64,000 bases of DNA, from the NCBI RefSeq assembly GCF_948329515.1, contig NZ_CAOJCN010000001.1:1-64000 (forward strand). Reading direction: 5' to 3'. Source of the stretch: Cohnella rhizoplanae. Its GTDB lineage: Bacteria > Bacillota > Bacilli > Paenibacillales > Paenibacillaceae. Positions 16,422 to 26,837 of the stretch are shown here, in pieces. Within the stretch, counting starts at the first letter, position 1. Each line of letters opens with the position of its first letter. The notes under the pieces are model-generated. The model made no database searches, was not told where the DNA came from, and saw only the letters and a list, made by a program, of their open reading frames with translations. Made by a program: the position numbers and the translations under genes.

Positions 16422-18492
16422 ATTGAACAACCTGCTGATGCAGCGCGATGCTGACGGATTTTTTCAATTGGACAAGGATCTTGAGGCCGTCGACGCGTTT
16501 ATGGAAGAAGTGAGGCAGCGCAGCCTGTCGTTCACGGGGCATCTGTCCAAGGTTCAATATATGATCGAGAACGACTACTACGAGGACGTGTTCGCGAAGT
16601 ACAAGGAGCACGAGGTCGAAGAAGTATACCGGATTGCTCACGGGTACGATTTTAAATTTCCTTCCTATATGGCGGCCTCCAAGTTCTATACCGACTATGC
16701 GGTGAAGAGCAACGACCGCAGCATCTACCTGGAGCATTATCCGGACCGCGTCGCGATCGTCGCCCTGCATCTGGGACGCGGCGACGTCAACGCCGCCCAC
16801 CTGCTGGCGCAGGCGATGATGGAGCAGCGGGTGCAGCCGGCTACGCCGACCTTCCTCAACGCGGGCAAGAGCCGCCGCGGCGAGATGGTGTCCTGCTTCC
16901 TGCTCGAGATGGACGACGCGCTCAACTCGATCAACCACGTGCTGGGCACATGCATGCAGCTGTCCAAGATCGGCGGCGGCGTCGCCGTCAATCTGTCCAA
17001 GCTGCGCGGACGCGGCGAGAGCATCAAGGGCGTCGAAGGCGCGGCGAAGGGCATCATGCCCGTGCTTAAGCTGATGGAGGACGCGTTCTCCTACGCCGAC
17101 CAGATGGGCCAACGCAAGGGTTCGGGCGCAGGCTACTACAACATTTTCGGCTGGGACGTCATGGAATTCCTCGACAGCAAGAAGATCAACGCCGACGAGA
17201 AGACGCGCCTCAAGACGCTGTCGATCGGGCTGATCGTGCCGTCGAAGTTCTACAAGCTTGCCGAGGAGAACAAGCCGCTGCACGTATTCGCGCCGTACAC
17301 GGTGTTCAAGGCCTACGGCACGCACCTCGACGACATGGATCTCGACGAGATGTACGACACGCTGCTGGCGGACGACCGGGTGAAGAAAAAGGTCATCATG
17401 ACCGCGCGCGACATGCTCGTCAAGATCGCGACGATACAGCTCGAATCCGGATACCCTTACATCATGAACCGCTCCAACGCGAACAAGAACCACGCGCTGA
17501 AGGATATCGGCAGCATCAAGATGTCGAACCTCTGCACGGAGATCTTCCAGCTGCAGGAGACGAGCGAGATCGGAGACTACGGCCAGCCCGACGTCATCCG
17601 CCGCGACATCAGCTGCAACTTGGCTTCGCTGAACATCGCGAACGTCATGGAGCACAAGAAAATCAAGGAATCGGTGCACGAAGGCGTCATGGCCCTGACG
17701 GCAGTCAGCGACATGACCACGGTCGCCAATGCGCCGGGCGTCGCCAAGGCGAACCGCGAGCTGCATTCCATCGGCCTCGGCGCGATGAACCTGCACGGCT
17801 ATCTTGCCAAGAACAAGATCGCGTACGAGAGCGACGAGGCCAAGGATTTCGCCCGCACGTTCTTCATGAGCATCAACTTCCACTCGATCGAGAAAAGCAT
17901 GGAAATCGCGAAGAAGACGGGCATCACGTTCGACGGCTTCGAGAAGTCCGAATATGCGAAGGGCGCGTACTTCGACCGCTATACCGAGACCGACTATGCG
18001 CCGCGCTCGGACAAGATCAAGGCGCTGTTCGAGGGCATCGCGATCCCGACGCAGCAGGACTGGGCGCAGCTGAAGGCCGACGTCATGAAGTACGGCCTGT
18101 ACCATGCGTACCGCCTGGCCATCGCGCCGACGCAGAGCATCTCGTACGTGCAGAACGCGACGTCGAGCGTCATGCCGATCGTCGAGCAGATCGAGACCCG
18201 CACGTACGCGAACTCGACGACCTATTATCCGATGCCGTTCATGCGGCAGGACAACTTCTTCTACTACAAATCGGCCTACCAGATGGACCAGTTCAAGGTG
18301 CTGGATCTGATCGCCGAGATCCAGGCGCACGTGGACCAAGGCATCTCCACCGTGCTGCACGTCAACAGCAACGTGACGACGCGCGAGCTGGCGCGCTACT
18401 ACATTTACGCCGACAAGCTGGGATTGAAGTCCCTCTACTATACGAGGACTAACCGTCTGACCGTAGAAGAATGCATCGCCTGCGCCGTCTAA
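16408..18492 (+). CDS. nrdE: Class Ib ribonucleoside-diphosphate reductase, alpha subunit
   Basis: NrdE reduces ribonucleoside diphosphates to deoxyribonucleotides. The 694-residue protein lacks the N-terminal ATP-cone of class Ia, as expected for class Ib. The active-site redox pair is visible as Cys163 (in GEMVSCF) and Cys403 (in [12 protein letters not shown]). The thiyl-radical site is Cys376 in NLCTEIF, with Asn374 and Glu378. The tail ECIACAV carries the shuttle cysteines Cys689 and Cys692. The radical-transfer region [18 protein letters not shown] is intact. The start is TTG at 16408, seven bases after GGAGGTGA, inside the end of nrdI. Confidence 0.98.
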   Translation: MRHIELNNLLMQRDADGFFQLDKDLEAVDAFMEEVRQRSLSFTGHLSKVQYMIENDYYEDVFAKYKEHEVEEVYRIAHGYDFKFPSYMAASKFYTDYAVKSNDRSIYLEHYPDRVAIVALHLGRGDVNAAHLLAQAMMEQRVQPATPTFLNAGKSRRGEMVSCFLLEMDDALNSINHVLGTCMQLSKIGGGVAVNLSKLRGRGESIKGVEGAAKGIMPVLKLMEDAFSYADQMGQRKGSGAGYYNIFGWDVMEFLDSKKINADEKTRLKTLSIGLIVPSKFYKLAEENKPLHVFAPYTVFKAYGTHLDDMDLDEMYDTLLADDRVKKKVIMTARDMLVKIATIQLESGYPYIMNRSNANKNHALKDIGSIKMSNLCTEIFQLQETSEIGDYGQPDVIRRDISCNLASLNIANVMEHKKIKESVHEGVMALTAVSDMTTVANAPGVAKANRELHSIGLGAMNLHGYLAKNKIAYESDEAKDFARTFFMSINFHSIEKSMEIAKKTGITFDGFEKSEYAKGAYFDRYTETDYAPRSDKIKALFEGIAIPTQQDWAQLKADVMKYGLYHAYRLAIAPTQSISYVQNATSSVMPIVEQIETRTYANSTTYYPMPFMRQDNFFYYKSAYQMDQFKVLDLIAEIQAHVDQGISTVLHVNSNVTTRELARYYIYADKLGLKSLYYTRTNRLTVEECIACAV

Positions 18493-18526
18493 CGACGGCG
18501 CGGTCGAACCGAAGGAGATTACATTA

Positions 18527-19486
18527 ATGGCTACGCACAAGGCGGTCAACTGGAACCGGCCCGACGACGACTTCTCCGCGATGTTCTGGAACCAGAACAT
18601 CATGCAGTTCTGGACGGACGAGGAGATCCCGCTGTCCGACGACAAGATGTCGTGGATGGAGCTGAACGACGACGAGCGCGACTTGTACATGAAGGTGCTG
18701 GGCGGCCTCACGCTGCTCGATACCGTGCAGGGCGGCGTCGGCATGCCCAAGATTCTGGAGCATGTCGATGGCCTGCAGCGCAAGGCCGTACTCGGCTTCA
18801 TGGCGATGATGGAGCAGATCCACGCCAAATCGTACTCCAGCATCTTCACGACGCTGGCGACGACCGAAGAGATCGACCAGGTGTTCGCTTGGGTCGAGCA
18901 GAATCGATTCCTGCAGACGAAGGCGGAGACGATCGCCCAGTACTACAACAACATCAACACGCCAAAGGACCTGTACCTGGCGATGGGCGCTTCGGTGCTG
19001 CTGGAGAGCTACCTGTTCTACAGCGGATTCTTCTACCCGCTCTATCTTGCCGGCCAAGGCAAGATGACGAGCAGCGGCGAGATCATCGACCTCATCCTGC
19101 GCGACGAGAGCATCCACGGCGTATACGTCGGTCTGCTGGCGCAGGAGATCTACGCAAAGCTGGACGAGGATGAGCAGACGGCCGCTTACGAGACGCTCAA
19201 GGGACTGCTTCGCTACCTGCACGACAATGAAGAAGGCTATACCGAGAGCCTGTACGGGACGCTCGGGCTGACGAGCGAAGTCAAGGCTTTCCTGCGATAC
19301 AATGCCAACAAGGCCATGATGAACCTGGGTCTAGAGCCGCTGTTCGAGGACGAGGAGATCAACCCGATCGTCCAGAACGGCCTCAGCACGCGCACCAAGC
19401 AGCACGACTTCTTCTCGAAGAAGGGCAACGGCTACGTGCGTACGACCAACGTGCAGCAGCTGCGCGACGAGGATTTCGTATTCTAA
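18527..19486 (+). CDS. nrdF: Class Ib ribonucleoside-diphosphate reductase, beta subunit
   Basis: NrdF is the 319-residue radical-generating subunit. Metal ligands are visible as Asp65 (LLDTVQ), Glu96 and His99 (MEQIHAKSY), Glu160 (LLESYL), and Glu194 and His197 (RDESIHG). The radical tyrosine is Tyr103. The C-terminal tail ends DEDFVF, which docks on NrdE. AAGGAG precedes the ATG. It lies 34 bases after nrdE in the same operon, and a terminator follows. Confidence 0.98.
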   Translation: MATHKAVNWNRPDDDFSAMFWNQNIMQFWTDEEIPLSDDKMSWMELNDDERDLYMKVLGGLTLLDTVQGGVGMPKILEHVDGLQRKAVLGFMAMMEQIHAKSYSSIFTTLATTEEIDQVFAWVEQNRFLQTKAETIAQYYNNINTPKDLYLAMGASVLLESYLFYSGFFYPLYLAGQGKMTSSGEIIDLILRDESIHGVYVGLLAQEIYAKLDEDEQTAAYETLKGLLRYLHDNEEGYTESLYGTLGLTSEVKAFLRYNANKAMMNLGLEPLFEDEEINPIVQNGLSTRTKQHDFFSKKGNGYVRTTNVQQLRDEDFVF

Positions 19487-19536
19487 TCGTTTGATCGTTT
19501 CGTTTGGAGACAGCCATTATATAAATATAGATTATG

Positions 19537-19574
19537 CCCCGCAGCCGGTTAACCGGACGCGGGGTCTTTTATTT
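19537..19574 (+). terminator. Terminator of the nrdIEF operon
   Basis: CCCCGCAGCCGGTT pairs with AACCGGACGCGGGG (one A-A mismatch) and is followed by TCTTTTATTTTA. The rest of the 310-base gap up to 19796 has no SD-supported ORF and no other structure that I can name. Confidence 0.93.
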
Positions 19575-19796
19575 TAGTCGCGCCCCGATTTCCTCGGAAA
19601 TAACGAACCGGATGACCGTTAGCTGCGAGAGTCGACGCTTCGTTGGAATTTGAACGAAATCGGTGTCTTATCCGGCCGAGTCCAGTCGGTACCAAGACCA
19701 AAGTCCATCCCGCGAACCGCACCTCCGCCAGATTCCTGCGCATCCGTGTTTTGTTAAGCTAACGTCATAGAGATTCAACGGCGGGGAGCGGGCGGC

Positions 19797-20420
19797 ATGG
19801 AACACGGGAAGCGCACTAACGATCGGGAAAAAAGCATCTACATCTTACTGACCGATACGGGGACGTTGTTCACCACGATGATCAAACGGTTCACGGCTGC
19901 GCCCTACAATCATGCTTCGCTCGCATTCGGCGCTGACTTAAGCGAATTATACAGCTTCGGACGGAAGAAACCGACCAATCCCTTCGCGGGCGGATTCGTC
20001 GAGGAGGACGTGTACGCGGGCACCTACAGCCACTTCCCCAATACGCGCTGCGCGGTGCTCCGCCTGCGCGTCACGGAACGTCAGCTCGAGGAGGCGCGGC
20101 TTGTCGTAGAGTCCTTTAAAAGGGAGCGGGATCAGTATCGTTACAACCTCGTCGGATTGCTCGGCGTGCTGCTGAACCGCGATATGGGTTCGGACAAGGC
20201 ATACTTCTGCTCGCAGTTCGTGGCGGAGGCGCTGAGCGAAGCGGGGCTGCGGCTGTGGGATCGGCCGTCATCGCTCGTGACGCCGGAACACTTCAGGAAG
20301 CACGAGGCCTTGGAGACGGTGTACGAAGGACTATTATTCGATTATCCGCTGCTCGAGCGCGGGCGGCTCGGCAGTAGGGTCGAGACGGAGGAGCCGGCGT
20401 TGGAATGGGCCGTATCGTAA
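19797..20420 (+). CDS. Permuted papain-like (YiiX/NlpC-P60 type) hydrolase
   Basis: This is a 207-residue protein with a likely circularly permuted NlpC/P60-like fold. The catalytic His comes first in APYNHASLAF (near residue 40). The catalytic Cys comes later in KAYFCSQFVAEAL (near 138), in the FCSxFVxE pattern typical of YiiX/YebB-type lipid- or peptide-amide hydrolases. No signal peptide is seen. GGGGAG precedes the ATG at 19797. It is monocistronic and convergent with an AraC gene. The substrate is unknown. Confidence 0.72.
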   Translation: MEHGKRTNDREKSIYILLTDTGTLFTTMIKRFTAAPYNHASLAFGADLSELYSFGRKKPTNPFAGGFVEEDVYAGTYSHFPNTRCAVLRLRVTERQLEEARLVVESFKRERDQYRYNLVGLLGVLLNRDMGSDKAYFCSQFVAEALSEAGLRLWDRPSSLVTPEHFRKHEALETVYEGLLFDYPLLERGRLGSRVETEEPALEWAVS

Positions 20421-20445
20421 AAACGACGGGCGGCGGTCAGGCGGA

Positions 20446-21315
20446 TTACTCGGCACCCGTAGACCGGCGCCTCCTGTAGCCGCCTGGCGCGAGGCCGGCC
20501 ACGCGCTTAAACAGCGCGGTAAAATGCGCGAGGTCCTGGTAGCCGACCGCAGCCGCCACGGCCGCGACCTTCATGTCCGTGTCCCGCAGCAGGCGGCAGG
20601 CTTCGTTGATTCGCACCGCCTGCAGGTAGTTAAGCGGCGTCATGCCGGTGTAACGGGCGAACAGACGCTGGAATTGCCGTTCGCCGACCCCCGCGCTCGC
20701 GGCCAGCGCCGCCGTGGAGATCGGCGAAGCATAGCCGGCATGGATCAGGCGGAGCGCCTCGTCCATGCCGGAAGGTAGTTTGGCTGAGGCCGGTTCGCGC
20801 TTCTCGGCGGCGAAGCGATGAAGCCGGATCAGCAGCTCCAGCAGCAGGACGTACAGGGCGGCCTCGCGGGCCGGCCGCCTCCCGCTGTATTCATGATGGA
20901 GGCGCTCGAACAGCCGCCCGCAGTCCCCGTCCGCGTCGCGATAATAGCGGATTTCCGGTTGTTCGAGCAGCGAAGTCAGCTCGCCGCAGCCCGGGATGCC
21001 CGCCAACAGCTCGCCGAACCGTTCGGTCCGGATCAGGCAATTGCGGACGATCAACGGACGGGACCTGGACGGCGAGACGGGCCTGAAGACGTGGGAGACG
21101 CCTAAGGGAATGACGACCAGATCCCCTTGGGATACGGATACCGGGGGCTGGTCCGTATGATGGACGCCGCTGCCTTCGGATACGTAACTGATCTCCAGAA
21201 AGTCGTGCCGATGCTCGTGCAGATCGTAATTTTCCACGGCTCGGTTGATATACAGCGGAAGATCTTCCTCGAAGAAATGTTCCCCGTACAAAAAGCGTAT
21301 GTCGCGTCTTGCCAT
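20446..21315 (-). CDS. AraC-family regulator, probable rhamnosidase activator
   Basis: This 289-residue regulator has an N-terminal cupin domain (about 1-120: HEHRHDFLEISYVSEGSG and the GDLVVIPLGVSHVF strand). Its C-terminal double HTH (about 185-285) shows STAALAASAGVGERQFQRLF and KVAAVAAAVGYQDLAHFTAL. This layout is like RhaS/RhaR. GGGAGG lies just upstream of the ATG. It is divergent from the GH78 alpha-L-rhamnosidase gene, and direct repeats in the shared promoter look like its operator, so control of that gene by rhamnose-type sugars is a strong inference. Confidence 0.88.
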   Translation of the reverse strand: MARRDIRFLYGEHFFEEDLPLYINRAVENYDLHEHRHDFLEISYVSEGSGVHHTDQPPVSVSQGDLVVIPLGVSHVFRPVSPSRSRPLIVRNCLIRTERFGELLAGIPGCGELTSLLEQPEIRYYRDADGDCGRLFERLHHEYSGRRPAREAALYVLLLELLIRLHRFAAEKREPASAKLPSGMDEALRLIHAGYASPISTAALAASAGVGERQFQRLFARYTGMTPLNYLQAVRINEACRLLRDTDMKVAAVAAAVGYQDLAHFTALFKRVAGLAPGGYRRRRSTGAE

Positions 21316-21339
21316 GCATGCCCGCCTCCCTGCAAACGG

Positions 21340-21404
21340 ATGTCGGAAATCCCCCGATTAAATGTCGGAATCCCCGCGATGCAGTACCTGCTTTTCATTA
21401 TAAG
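21340..21404 (+). promoter_or_regulatory. Rhamnosidase promoter with AraC-type direct-repeat operator
   Basis: Two near-identical 19-base direct repeats, ATGTCGGAAATCCCCCGAT (21340-21358) and ATGTCGGAATCCCCGCGAT (21362-21380), start 22 bases apart. A -10 box TATAAG lies at 21399-21404, so the second repeat covers the -35 position (about 21376-21381), which itself is a poor match. This is the geometry of an AraC-family activator site such as araI or the RhaS sites. Confidence 0.75.
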
Positions 21405-21442
21405 ATGGAGGCGGTTGCAAGAAAAGCGAGAGGAGTCCGACA

Positions 21443-24109
21443 ATGACGCTGACGATTAAAGAATTGACCTGCGAATATCGAAGCCGTCCGCTTGGCATCG
21501 ATGCGCAGCGCCCGCGGCTGTCCTGGAAGCTGGGCAGCGAGAGGCGCGGGGCCGCGCAGACGGGATACCGGATTCAAGTGGCGGCAGGGGAAGCCGATTT
21601 CTCCGACCCGTTATGGGATACCGGCCGGGTGGAGAGCGACGCGTCCCTTTTGATCCCGTATGACGGGCCGTCGCTGCGTTCGCGTACGCGGTATCATTAC
21701 CGGATCAAAGTGTGGGACCGCGAAGGGGCCGAATCGGATTGGAGCGAGACCGCATGGTGGGAGACGGCGGTGCTGTCGCCTGACGAATGGATCGCGTCGT
21801 GGATCGGGGCGGACCCTGCGGCGTGCGATCCGGACGATGCGCCGTCGCCGCTGCTTCGCAAGACGTTCGAGCTGACCGGCGGGATCGTGTCGGCGCGGCT
21901 GTACGCGACGGCTGCAGGCTTGTACGAGCTGTACCTGAACGGCGAGCGCGTAGGCGAGGATCTCATGACGCCCGGCTGGACGAGTTACGACAAGCGGCTG
22001 CAGTACCAGACCTACGACGTGACGGACGCGCTCGTTCAAGGGACCAACGCGATCGGGATCGCGCTGGGCAACGGCTGGTACAAAGGATTGCTCGTGAAGA
22101 AAAACAACCGGTACGGCAACCGGCGGGCCGCGCTGATGCAACTGCACGTCGTTCTGGCCGACGGCAGCGAGCGAGTCGTCGCCACCGATCCGTCCTGGAG
22201 AGCGTCGACGGGCGGCGTCCGCTTTTCGGAGATTTATCATGGAGAAACCTTCGATGCGCGGCTGGAACCCGCAGGATGGCATACCGCGGAATTCGACGAT
22301 TCCAAGTGGCATGACGCGACTGCGGCCGATCCGGGTACGGGACGTCTCGTCGCGCAGGAGAACTGCCCCGTCCGCGTGACGGAGCGGGTGCTTCCCGTCG
22401 CGCATCTGCGGACGCCGTCCGGAGCGGCGGTGCTTGATTACGGGCAGAATCTGGTCGGCCGCGTACGGCTGCGGTTGAACGTGCCGGCGGGGACGACGCT
22501 CAGGCTGCGGCATGCCGAGATTTTGGACCGCGACGGCAACGTCTACTTCGGCAACCTGCGGGGGGCCAGACAGGAGCTGATCTATACGGCATCGGGCGAA
22601 GCGGACGAATCGTACGCCGCCGCGTTTTCGTTTTTCGGCTTCCGGTACGTGCAGGTGGAGGGTTATCCCGGTCAGGAGGAAGACGGGCTCCCCCTGGAGG
22701 CGTTCGAAGCCGAGGTCGTGCATACCGACATGCCCGAGACCGGCAGCTTCGAATGTTCGAGCGAGCTGATCAACCAGCTGAATCTTAACATCCGCTGGGG
22801 ACAACGGGGCAACTTTCTCGACGTCCCGACCGATTGCCCGCAGCGGGACGAGCGGCTCGGATGGACGGGCGACGCGCAGGTGTTCGTGCGGACGGCGGCG
22901 TTCCATTACCAAGTAGGTCCCTTTTTCGCCAAGTGGCTGCATGACCTGGCGGCCGACCAGCTGCCCGACGGGGGCGTGCCGTTCGTCGTCCCGAACGTGC
23001 TTCAAGGCCACTCCTCGGCAGCGTGGGGCGACGCGGCGGTCATCTGTCCCTGGACGATCTATCAATGCTACGGGGACGTCCGCCTGCTCGAAGAGCAGTT
23101 CGACAGCATGAAGGCCTGGGTCGAATTTATTCGCGCGCAGGGCGACGACGAGTACCTGTGGAACACGGGCTTTCACTTCGGCGACTGGCTCGGTCTGGAC
23201 GCCAAGGAGAACAGCTATATCGGCGCCACGCCGAAGGACTTCGTCGCGACCGCGTATTACGCGTATTCGGCGCGCCTGGTCCGCGACGCGGCCGTCGTGC
23301 TGGGCAAGGCGGAGGAGGTTCGCCGTTACGGAGAGCTGCACTACCGCATCGTAGCGGCATTCCGCCGCGAGTTCGTCACGCCGGGCGGCCGACTGGCTGC
23401 GCCGACGCAGACCGCGCACGCGCTCGCGCTCGTATTCGATCTGGTCGAAGGCGAGGTCAAGACGCGAGTCGCCCGGGAGCTGAACGAGCTGGTCGCGCAA
23501 AACGATTACCACCTGACGACGGGCTTCGTCGGCACGCCGTATCTGTGCTTCGCGTTGTCGGACAACGGGTATCACGAGACGGCGCTGAAGCTGCTCATGC
23601 AGGAGAGCTACCCGTCCTGGCTGTATCCGGTCAAGCAGGGCGCGACGACGATCTGGGAGCATTGGGACGGCGTGAAGCCGGACGGCTCGTTCTGGAGCGA
23701 CGACATGAACTCGTTTAATCATTATGCCTACGGCGCGATCGGCGACTGGCTGTACCGCCGCGTAGCCGGCCTCGACATGGGCGACGCGCAGACGGCTTAC
23801 CGCGACATTCGGATCGCGCCGCTGTTCGGCGGGTCGGAGCTGAGCCATGCGTCGGCTTCGCTGGATTCGCCGTACGGCAGGATCCATGCGGGTTGGCGCC
23901 GCGAAGCCGACGCGATCCGGTTGGACGTAGAGGTGCCGGCGGGTACGACCGCCACGGTCCGGCTGCCGGCGTCGAGCGTAGAAGAGATTATGACGGACGG
24001 TGCACCTGCGGCTTCGTCCGGCGACGTGAAAGTCCTTAGCGCTGTCGGCGGATTCATAGAGCTGCGCGTCGGCTCGGGCCGATACGCGTTCACATGTCCG
24101 GCATCGTGA
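21443..24109 (+). CDS. Glycoside hydrolase family 78 alpha-L-rhamnosidase
   Basis: This 888-residue inverting enzyme releases terminal alpha-L-rhamnose from plant glycosides, pectin side chains or bacterial polymers. The N-terminal fibronectin-like and beta domains (about 1-330, with CEYRSRPLGIDAQRPRLSW) precede the (alpha/alpha)6 catalytic barrel. The signature DCPQRDERLGWTGDAQ at about 463-478 carries the catalytic acid, and IWEHWDGV near 737 the base. A C-terminal beta domain closes it. There is no signal peptide, so the substrate must be imported. GAGAGGAG precedes the ATG. It is divergently transcribed from its probable AraC activator and ends at a terminator. Confidence 0.95.
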   Translation: MTLTIKELTCEYRSRPLGIDAQRPRLSWKLGSERRGAAQTGYRIQVAAGEADFSDPLWDTGRVESDASLLIPYDGPSLRSRTRYHYRIKVWDREGAESDWSETAWWETAVLSPDEWIASWIGADPAACDPDDAPSPLLRKTFELTGGIVSARLYATAAGLYELYLNGERVGEDLMTPGWTSYDKRLQYQTYDVTDALVQGTNAIGIALGNGWYKGLLVKKNNRYGNRRAALMQLHVVLADGSERVVATDPSWRASTGGVRFSEIYHGETFDARLEPAGWHTAEFDDSKWHDATAADPGTGRLVAQENCPVRVTERVLPVAHLRTPSGAAVLDYGQNLVGRVRLRLNVPAGTTLRLRHAEILDRDGNVYFGNLRGARQELIYTASGEADESYAAAFSFFGFRYVQVEGYPGQEEDGLPLEAFEAEVVHTDMPETGSFECSSELINQLNLNIRWGQRGNFLDVPTDCPQRDERLGWTGDAQVFVRTAAFHYQVGPFFAKWLHDLAADQLPDGGVPFVVPNVLQGHSSAAWGDAAVICPWTIYQCYGDVRLLEEQFDSMKAWVEFIRAQGDDEYLWNTGFHFGDWLGLDAKENSYIGATPKDFVATAYYAYSARLVRDAAVVLGKAEEVRRYGELHYRIVAAFRREFVTPGGRLAAPTQTAHALALVFDLVEGEVKTRVARELNELVAQNDYHLTTGFVGTPYLCFALSDNGYHETALKLLMQESYPSWLYPVKQGATTIWEHWDGVKPDGSFWSDDMNSFNHYAYGAIGDWLYRRVAGLDMGDAQTAYRDIRIAPLFGGSELSHASASLDSPYGRIHAGWRREADAIRLDVEVPAGTTATVRLPASSVEEIMTDGAPAASSGDVKVLSAVGGFIELRVGSGRYAFTCPAS

Positions 24110-24174
24110 GGCGGATGCCGCTGCCGCCGCGTCTCTCGAAGCATCGAAAGGCCGGCGAATAGAAAATAGAAGAT

Positions 24175-24209
24175 ACGCCCTCGCGCTGCATCGTAGCGGG
24201 GGCGTTTTT
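24175..24209 (+). terminator. Terminator after the rhamnosidase gene
   Basis: ACGCCC (24175-24180) with CGCT/AGCG inside pairs with GGGCGT and is followed by TTTTTCGTTT. Confidence 0.88.
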
Positions 24210-24295
24210 CGTTTCTCTTATTTGTAAACTAGCGATTGAATAATAATAGTCAAATAACAATAATAATTAGCCTAAACTTTTGGTGTCGAATGCGG

Positions 24296-24301
24296 TACAA
24301 T
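24296..24301 (+). promoter_or_regulatory. Possible -10 box of the beta-mannosidase gene
   Basis: TACAAT at 24296-24301 lies about 50 bases before the ATG, preceded by an AT-rich tract (24235-24272) that could act as an UP element. The -35 match is weak, which suggests activation is needed. The AT-rich tract stands out in this GC-rich neighbourhood. Confidence 0.45.
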
Positions 24302-24348
24302 AGGGCAAGATTGTACATACCGAACCTATTGGAGTAGGAGCTAACGAC

Positions 24349-26793
24349 ATGGCGAAGTTGTGGTTGAACGGAAGCTGGGACCTCACGAACGAGCGTACCG
24401 GCGTCCGCTATCCGGCGAACGTACCCGGATTCGTGCAGAAGGATCTGATGGAGCAAGGCGTGATTCCCAACGAATACGACACGCTGCTCGAGCCGAAGAT
24501 CGAGTGGGTGGAATACGACGATTGGACCTATGAGCGAACGTTCGCCCTCGGCGAGGACGAGCTGTCCCGCGACGCGCTGGAGCTGGTGTTGGAGGGCGTC
24601 GATACATACGCGGAGATATCGCTGAACGGACAGCCGCTCGGTTCGACCGAAAATATGTTTATCGCTTACCGCTTCGATATCAAAGGCATCGCGAAGGCGG
24701 ACAACACGCTGTCGGTCCGCATCGCCTCGCCGACGAAGACGCTTAAGGAGAAGGAAGCGGCGTTCGGCGAACCGCTGAACCTGTGGAACGGCATTCCGGC
24801 TCGGCTCTTCGGCCGCAAGGCGCAGTACGGCTATGGCTGGGACTGGGGCGCCAAGGTCGTTACGGTCGGCATCCACAAGCCGGTATCGGTCGAAGCGTAC
24901 GACGTCGTTCGGACGGACGCGCTGAGCTATGCGATCACGCATCTGTCCTACCGGAAGGCGATCGTGAACGCCTCGTTCAAGGTCGCCTCGGCCGGCGGCG
25001 AGGCCGCAGAAGCCGCGTTCCGATATCGTCTGTTCGACGGCGATACCGTCGTGGCGGAGCGCACCGAGCGCGTGGAACTCGCGCCTGGCGTCGGCACGTA
25101 CGAGGCGGCGCTCGAGATCGCGCGCCCGAAGCGATGGTACCCGCTCGGCCACGGGGAGCAGGCGCTGTACAGGCTGGAGGCATCGGTGATGGACGAGGGC
25201 GGCGAAGCCGTCGCGACGATGTCGCGCGCGGTCGGCCTGCGCGAGATCCGCCTGGATATGCCATACGACCAACAGGGGCGCAAGTTCATCATCCAGGTCA
25301 ACGGCATTCCCGTGCTGTGCAAGGGCATCAACTGGATTCCGCTCAAGCTGTTCCCGAACCTCGATACCAAGGAAGAGTACGAGGTCGAGATCGAGCGCAT
25401 CGCCGCCGCCAACATGAACATGATCCGCGTCTGGGGCGGCGGGACGTACGAGAACCACGAGTTCTTCGATGCCTGCGACCGTCTGGGCGTCATGGTCTGG
25501 CAGGACTTCATGTTCGCCTGCGGCGATTATCCGGACGACGACGCGTTCAGCGCGCTCGTGCGCAAGGAAGCGGACTACGTCATCTCCGAGTTCGGCAGCC
25601 ATCCGAGCATCGTGCTGTGGTGCGGCAATAACGAGAACCAAGTCTTCGTCGAGCGCAGCCGCGCCCGCCGCTTGCACGGCTATGGCGAGAAGCTGTACTT
25701 CGAGGTGCTGCACGATGCCTGCGCATCCGATACGCTGCGCCCATACTGGCCGTCGAGCCCGTACTCGCTTACTTTCGACCATACCAAGCTCGAGGGCAAC
25801 TACGGCGATCTGCACTCCTGGTACGTATGGGGTCAGACCCATCCGTACGAGGAATACCGCGAGGTGAACGGCCGCTTCTTGTCCGAGTTCGGCATGCAGT
25901 CCTATCCGTCGAACTATCTGCTGAATCTCGTCGATCCGAGCTGCACGCTGCGCGATCCGAAGCTGGACGCGATGCAGAAGGCGCCGAACGGCATCCAGCG
26001 TCTGTTCTACTACACCGTCGGAGACTACAGGCTGCCCGCGTCGAAGGACGAATTCGTTTACGCCAACCAACTCCTGCAGGCCAACGCGCTCCGGTTCGGC
26101 GTCGAGCACTGGGTATCGCGGATGCCGGATACGTCCGGCGCGCTCATCTGGCAGTGGAGCGACCTGTGGCCGTCCATCAGCTGGGCGCTCGTCGACTATG
26201 CCAAGGTGCACAAGCCTTCTTATTTCTATATGAAACGCAGCTTTCAGTCGCCGAACGCGTATGCCAAGATCGCGCCGGGCGTGGACGAGGCCGAGCTGTA
26301 CCTGATTCACGATCAAGGCAGCTTCGAGGGGCGCATCGTCGTCGAGTTCTATGATCTCGCCACCGACTCCGTCGCGCAATCCGTCGTCCAAGAAGCGCGG
26401 GGCGTAGGACATCGCTCTACGCGCATCGGCACGTTTTCCGTCGCGGGCTTCGATCCCGCGCAGACGATCGTATGCGTGAATCTGTATCAAGGCGAAGCCC
26501 TGCTGTCCGCGAGCACCTACTTGCTCGGCAAGCCGTATCGGCTGGCGCTGAAGCCGGCGCAGATCGCGCTGACCCAGGAGTCGCTGCCCGGCGGAGATAC
26601 CCGGTTTACCTTGACCGCAGACGTATTCGCCAAGGACGTGGGGCTCGCCGACTTGCCGGGAACGCTCTCGGACAACTACTTCGACCTGCGCGCGGGCGAG
26701 ACGAGAGAGATTATCCTGAAGGGCGGCGTGCCGCACGGACTAGTGCCGCGTACGATCTGCCTGAATCAAGTGAGGACGCTCGATTACGTATAA
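24349..26793 (+). CDS. Glycoside hydrolase family 2 beta-mannosidase
   Basis: This 814-residue retaining enzyme releases terminal beta-mannose from manno-oligosaccharides. The order is sugar-binding jelly roll (about 1-175), immunoglobulin-like domain (about 185-285), and TIM barrel (about 290-600) with acid/base Glu429 in WCGNNEN and nucleophile Glu513 in LSEFGMQS, then C-terminal beta domains. WNGIPARLFGRKAQYGYGWDWG is the mannosidase-type N-terminal mark that separates it from beta-galactosidases. AGGAG precedes the ATG. There is no signal peptide, so it is cytoplasmic. It is a single-gene unit between terminators. Confidence 0.95.
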   Translation: MAKLWLNGSWDLTNERTGVRYPANVPGFVQKDLMEQGVIPNEYDTLLEPKIEWVEYDDWTYERTFALGEDELSRDALELVLEGVDTYAEISLNGQPLGSTENMFIAYRFDIKGIAKADNTLSVRIASPTKTLKEKEAAFGEPLNLWNGIPARLFGRKAQYGYGWDWGAKVVTVGIHKPVSVEAYDVVRTDALSYAITHLSYRKAIVNASFKVASAGGEAAEAAFRYRLFDGDTVVAERTERVELAPGVGTYEAALEIARPKRWYPLGHGEQALYRLEASVMDEGGEAVATMSRAVGLREIRLDMPYDQQGRKFIIQVNGIPVLCKGINWIPLKLFPNLDTKEEYEVEIERIAAANMNMIRVWGGGTYENHEFFDACDRLGVMVWQDFMFACGDYPDDDAFSALVRKEADYVISEFGSHPSIVLWCGNNENQVFVERSRARRLHGYGEKLYFEVLHDACASDTLRPYWPSSPYSLTFDHTKLEGNYGDLHSWYVWGQTHPYEEYREVNGRFLSEFGMQSYPSNYLLNLVDPSCTLRDPKLDAMQKAPNGIQRLFYYTVGDYRLPASKDEFVYANQLLQANALRFGVEHWVSRMPDTSGALIWQWSDLWPSISWALVDYAKVHKPSYFYMKRSFQSPNAYAKIAPGVDEAELYLIHDQGSFEGRIVVEFYDLATDSVAQSVVQEARGVGHRSTRIGTFSVAGFDPAQTIVCVNLYQGEALLSASTYLLGKPYRLALKPAQIALTQESLPGGDTRFTLTADVFAKDVGLADLPGTLSDNYFDLRAGETREIILKGGVPHGLVPRTICLNQVRTLDYV

Positions 26794-26837
26794 TTGGAAC
26801 CGTTCCGGGTCCGCAAGACCCGGACAGCCCCGGGACC

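Noticed and set aside
16387..18849. 820-codon open frame antisense to nrdE/nrdF
   Set aside because: nrdE and nrdF on the plus strand are fully conserved enzymes with all active-site residues; the antisense frame is a by-product of GC-rich codon use and has no SD or known domain.
19549..19743. 64-codon minus-strand frame after nrdF
   Set aside because: No SD, no homology recognised, and it overlaps the terminator.
21611..23887. 758-codon frame antisense to the GH78 gene
   Set aside because: Arg/Val-rich shadow of a real gene; no family and no ribosome-binding site.
24250..26736. 828-codon frame antisense to the beta-mannosidase gene
   Set aside because: Same reason; the plus-strand gene has catalytic Glu429 and Glu513 in place.
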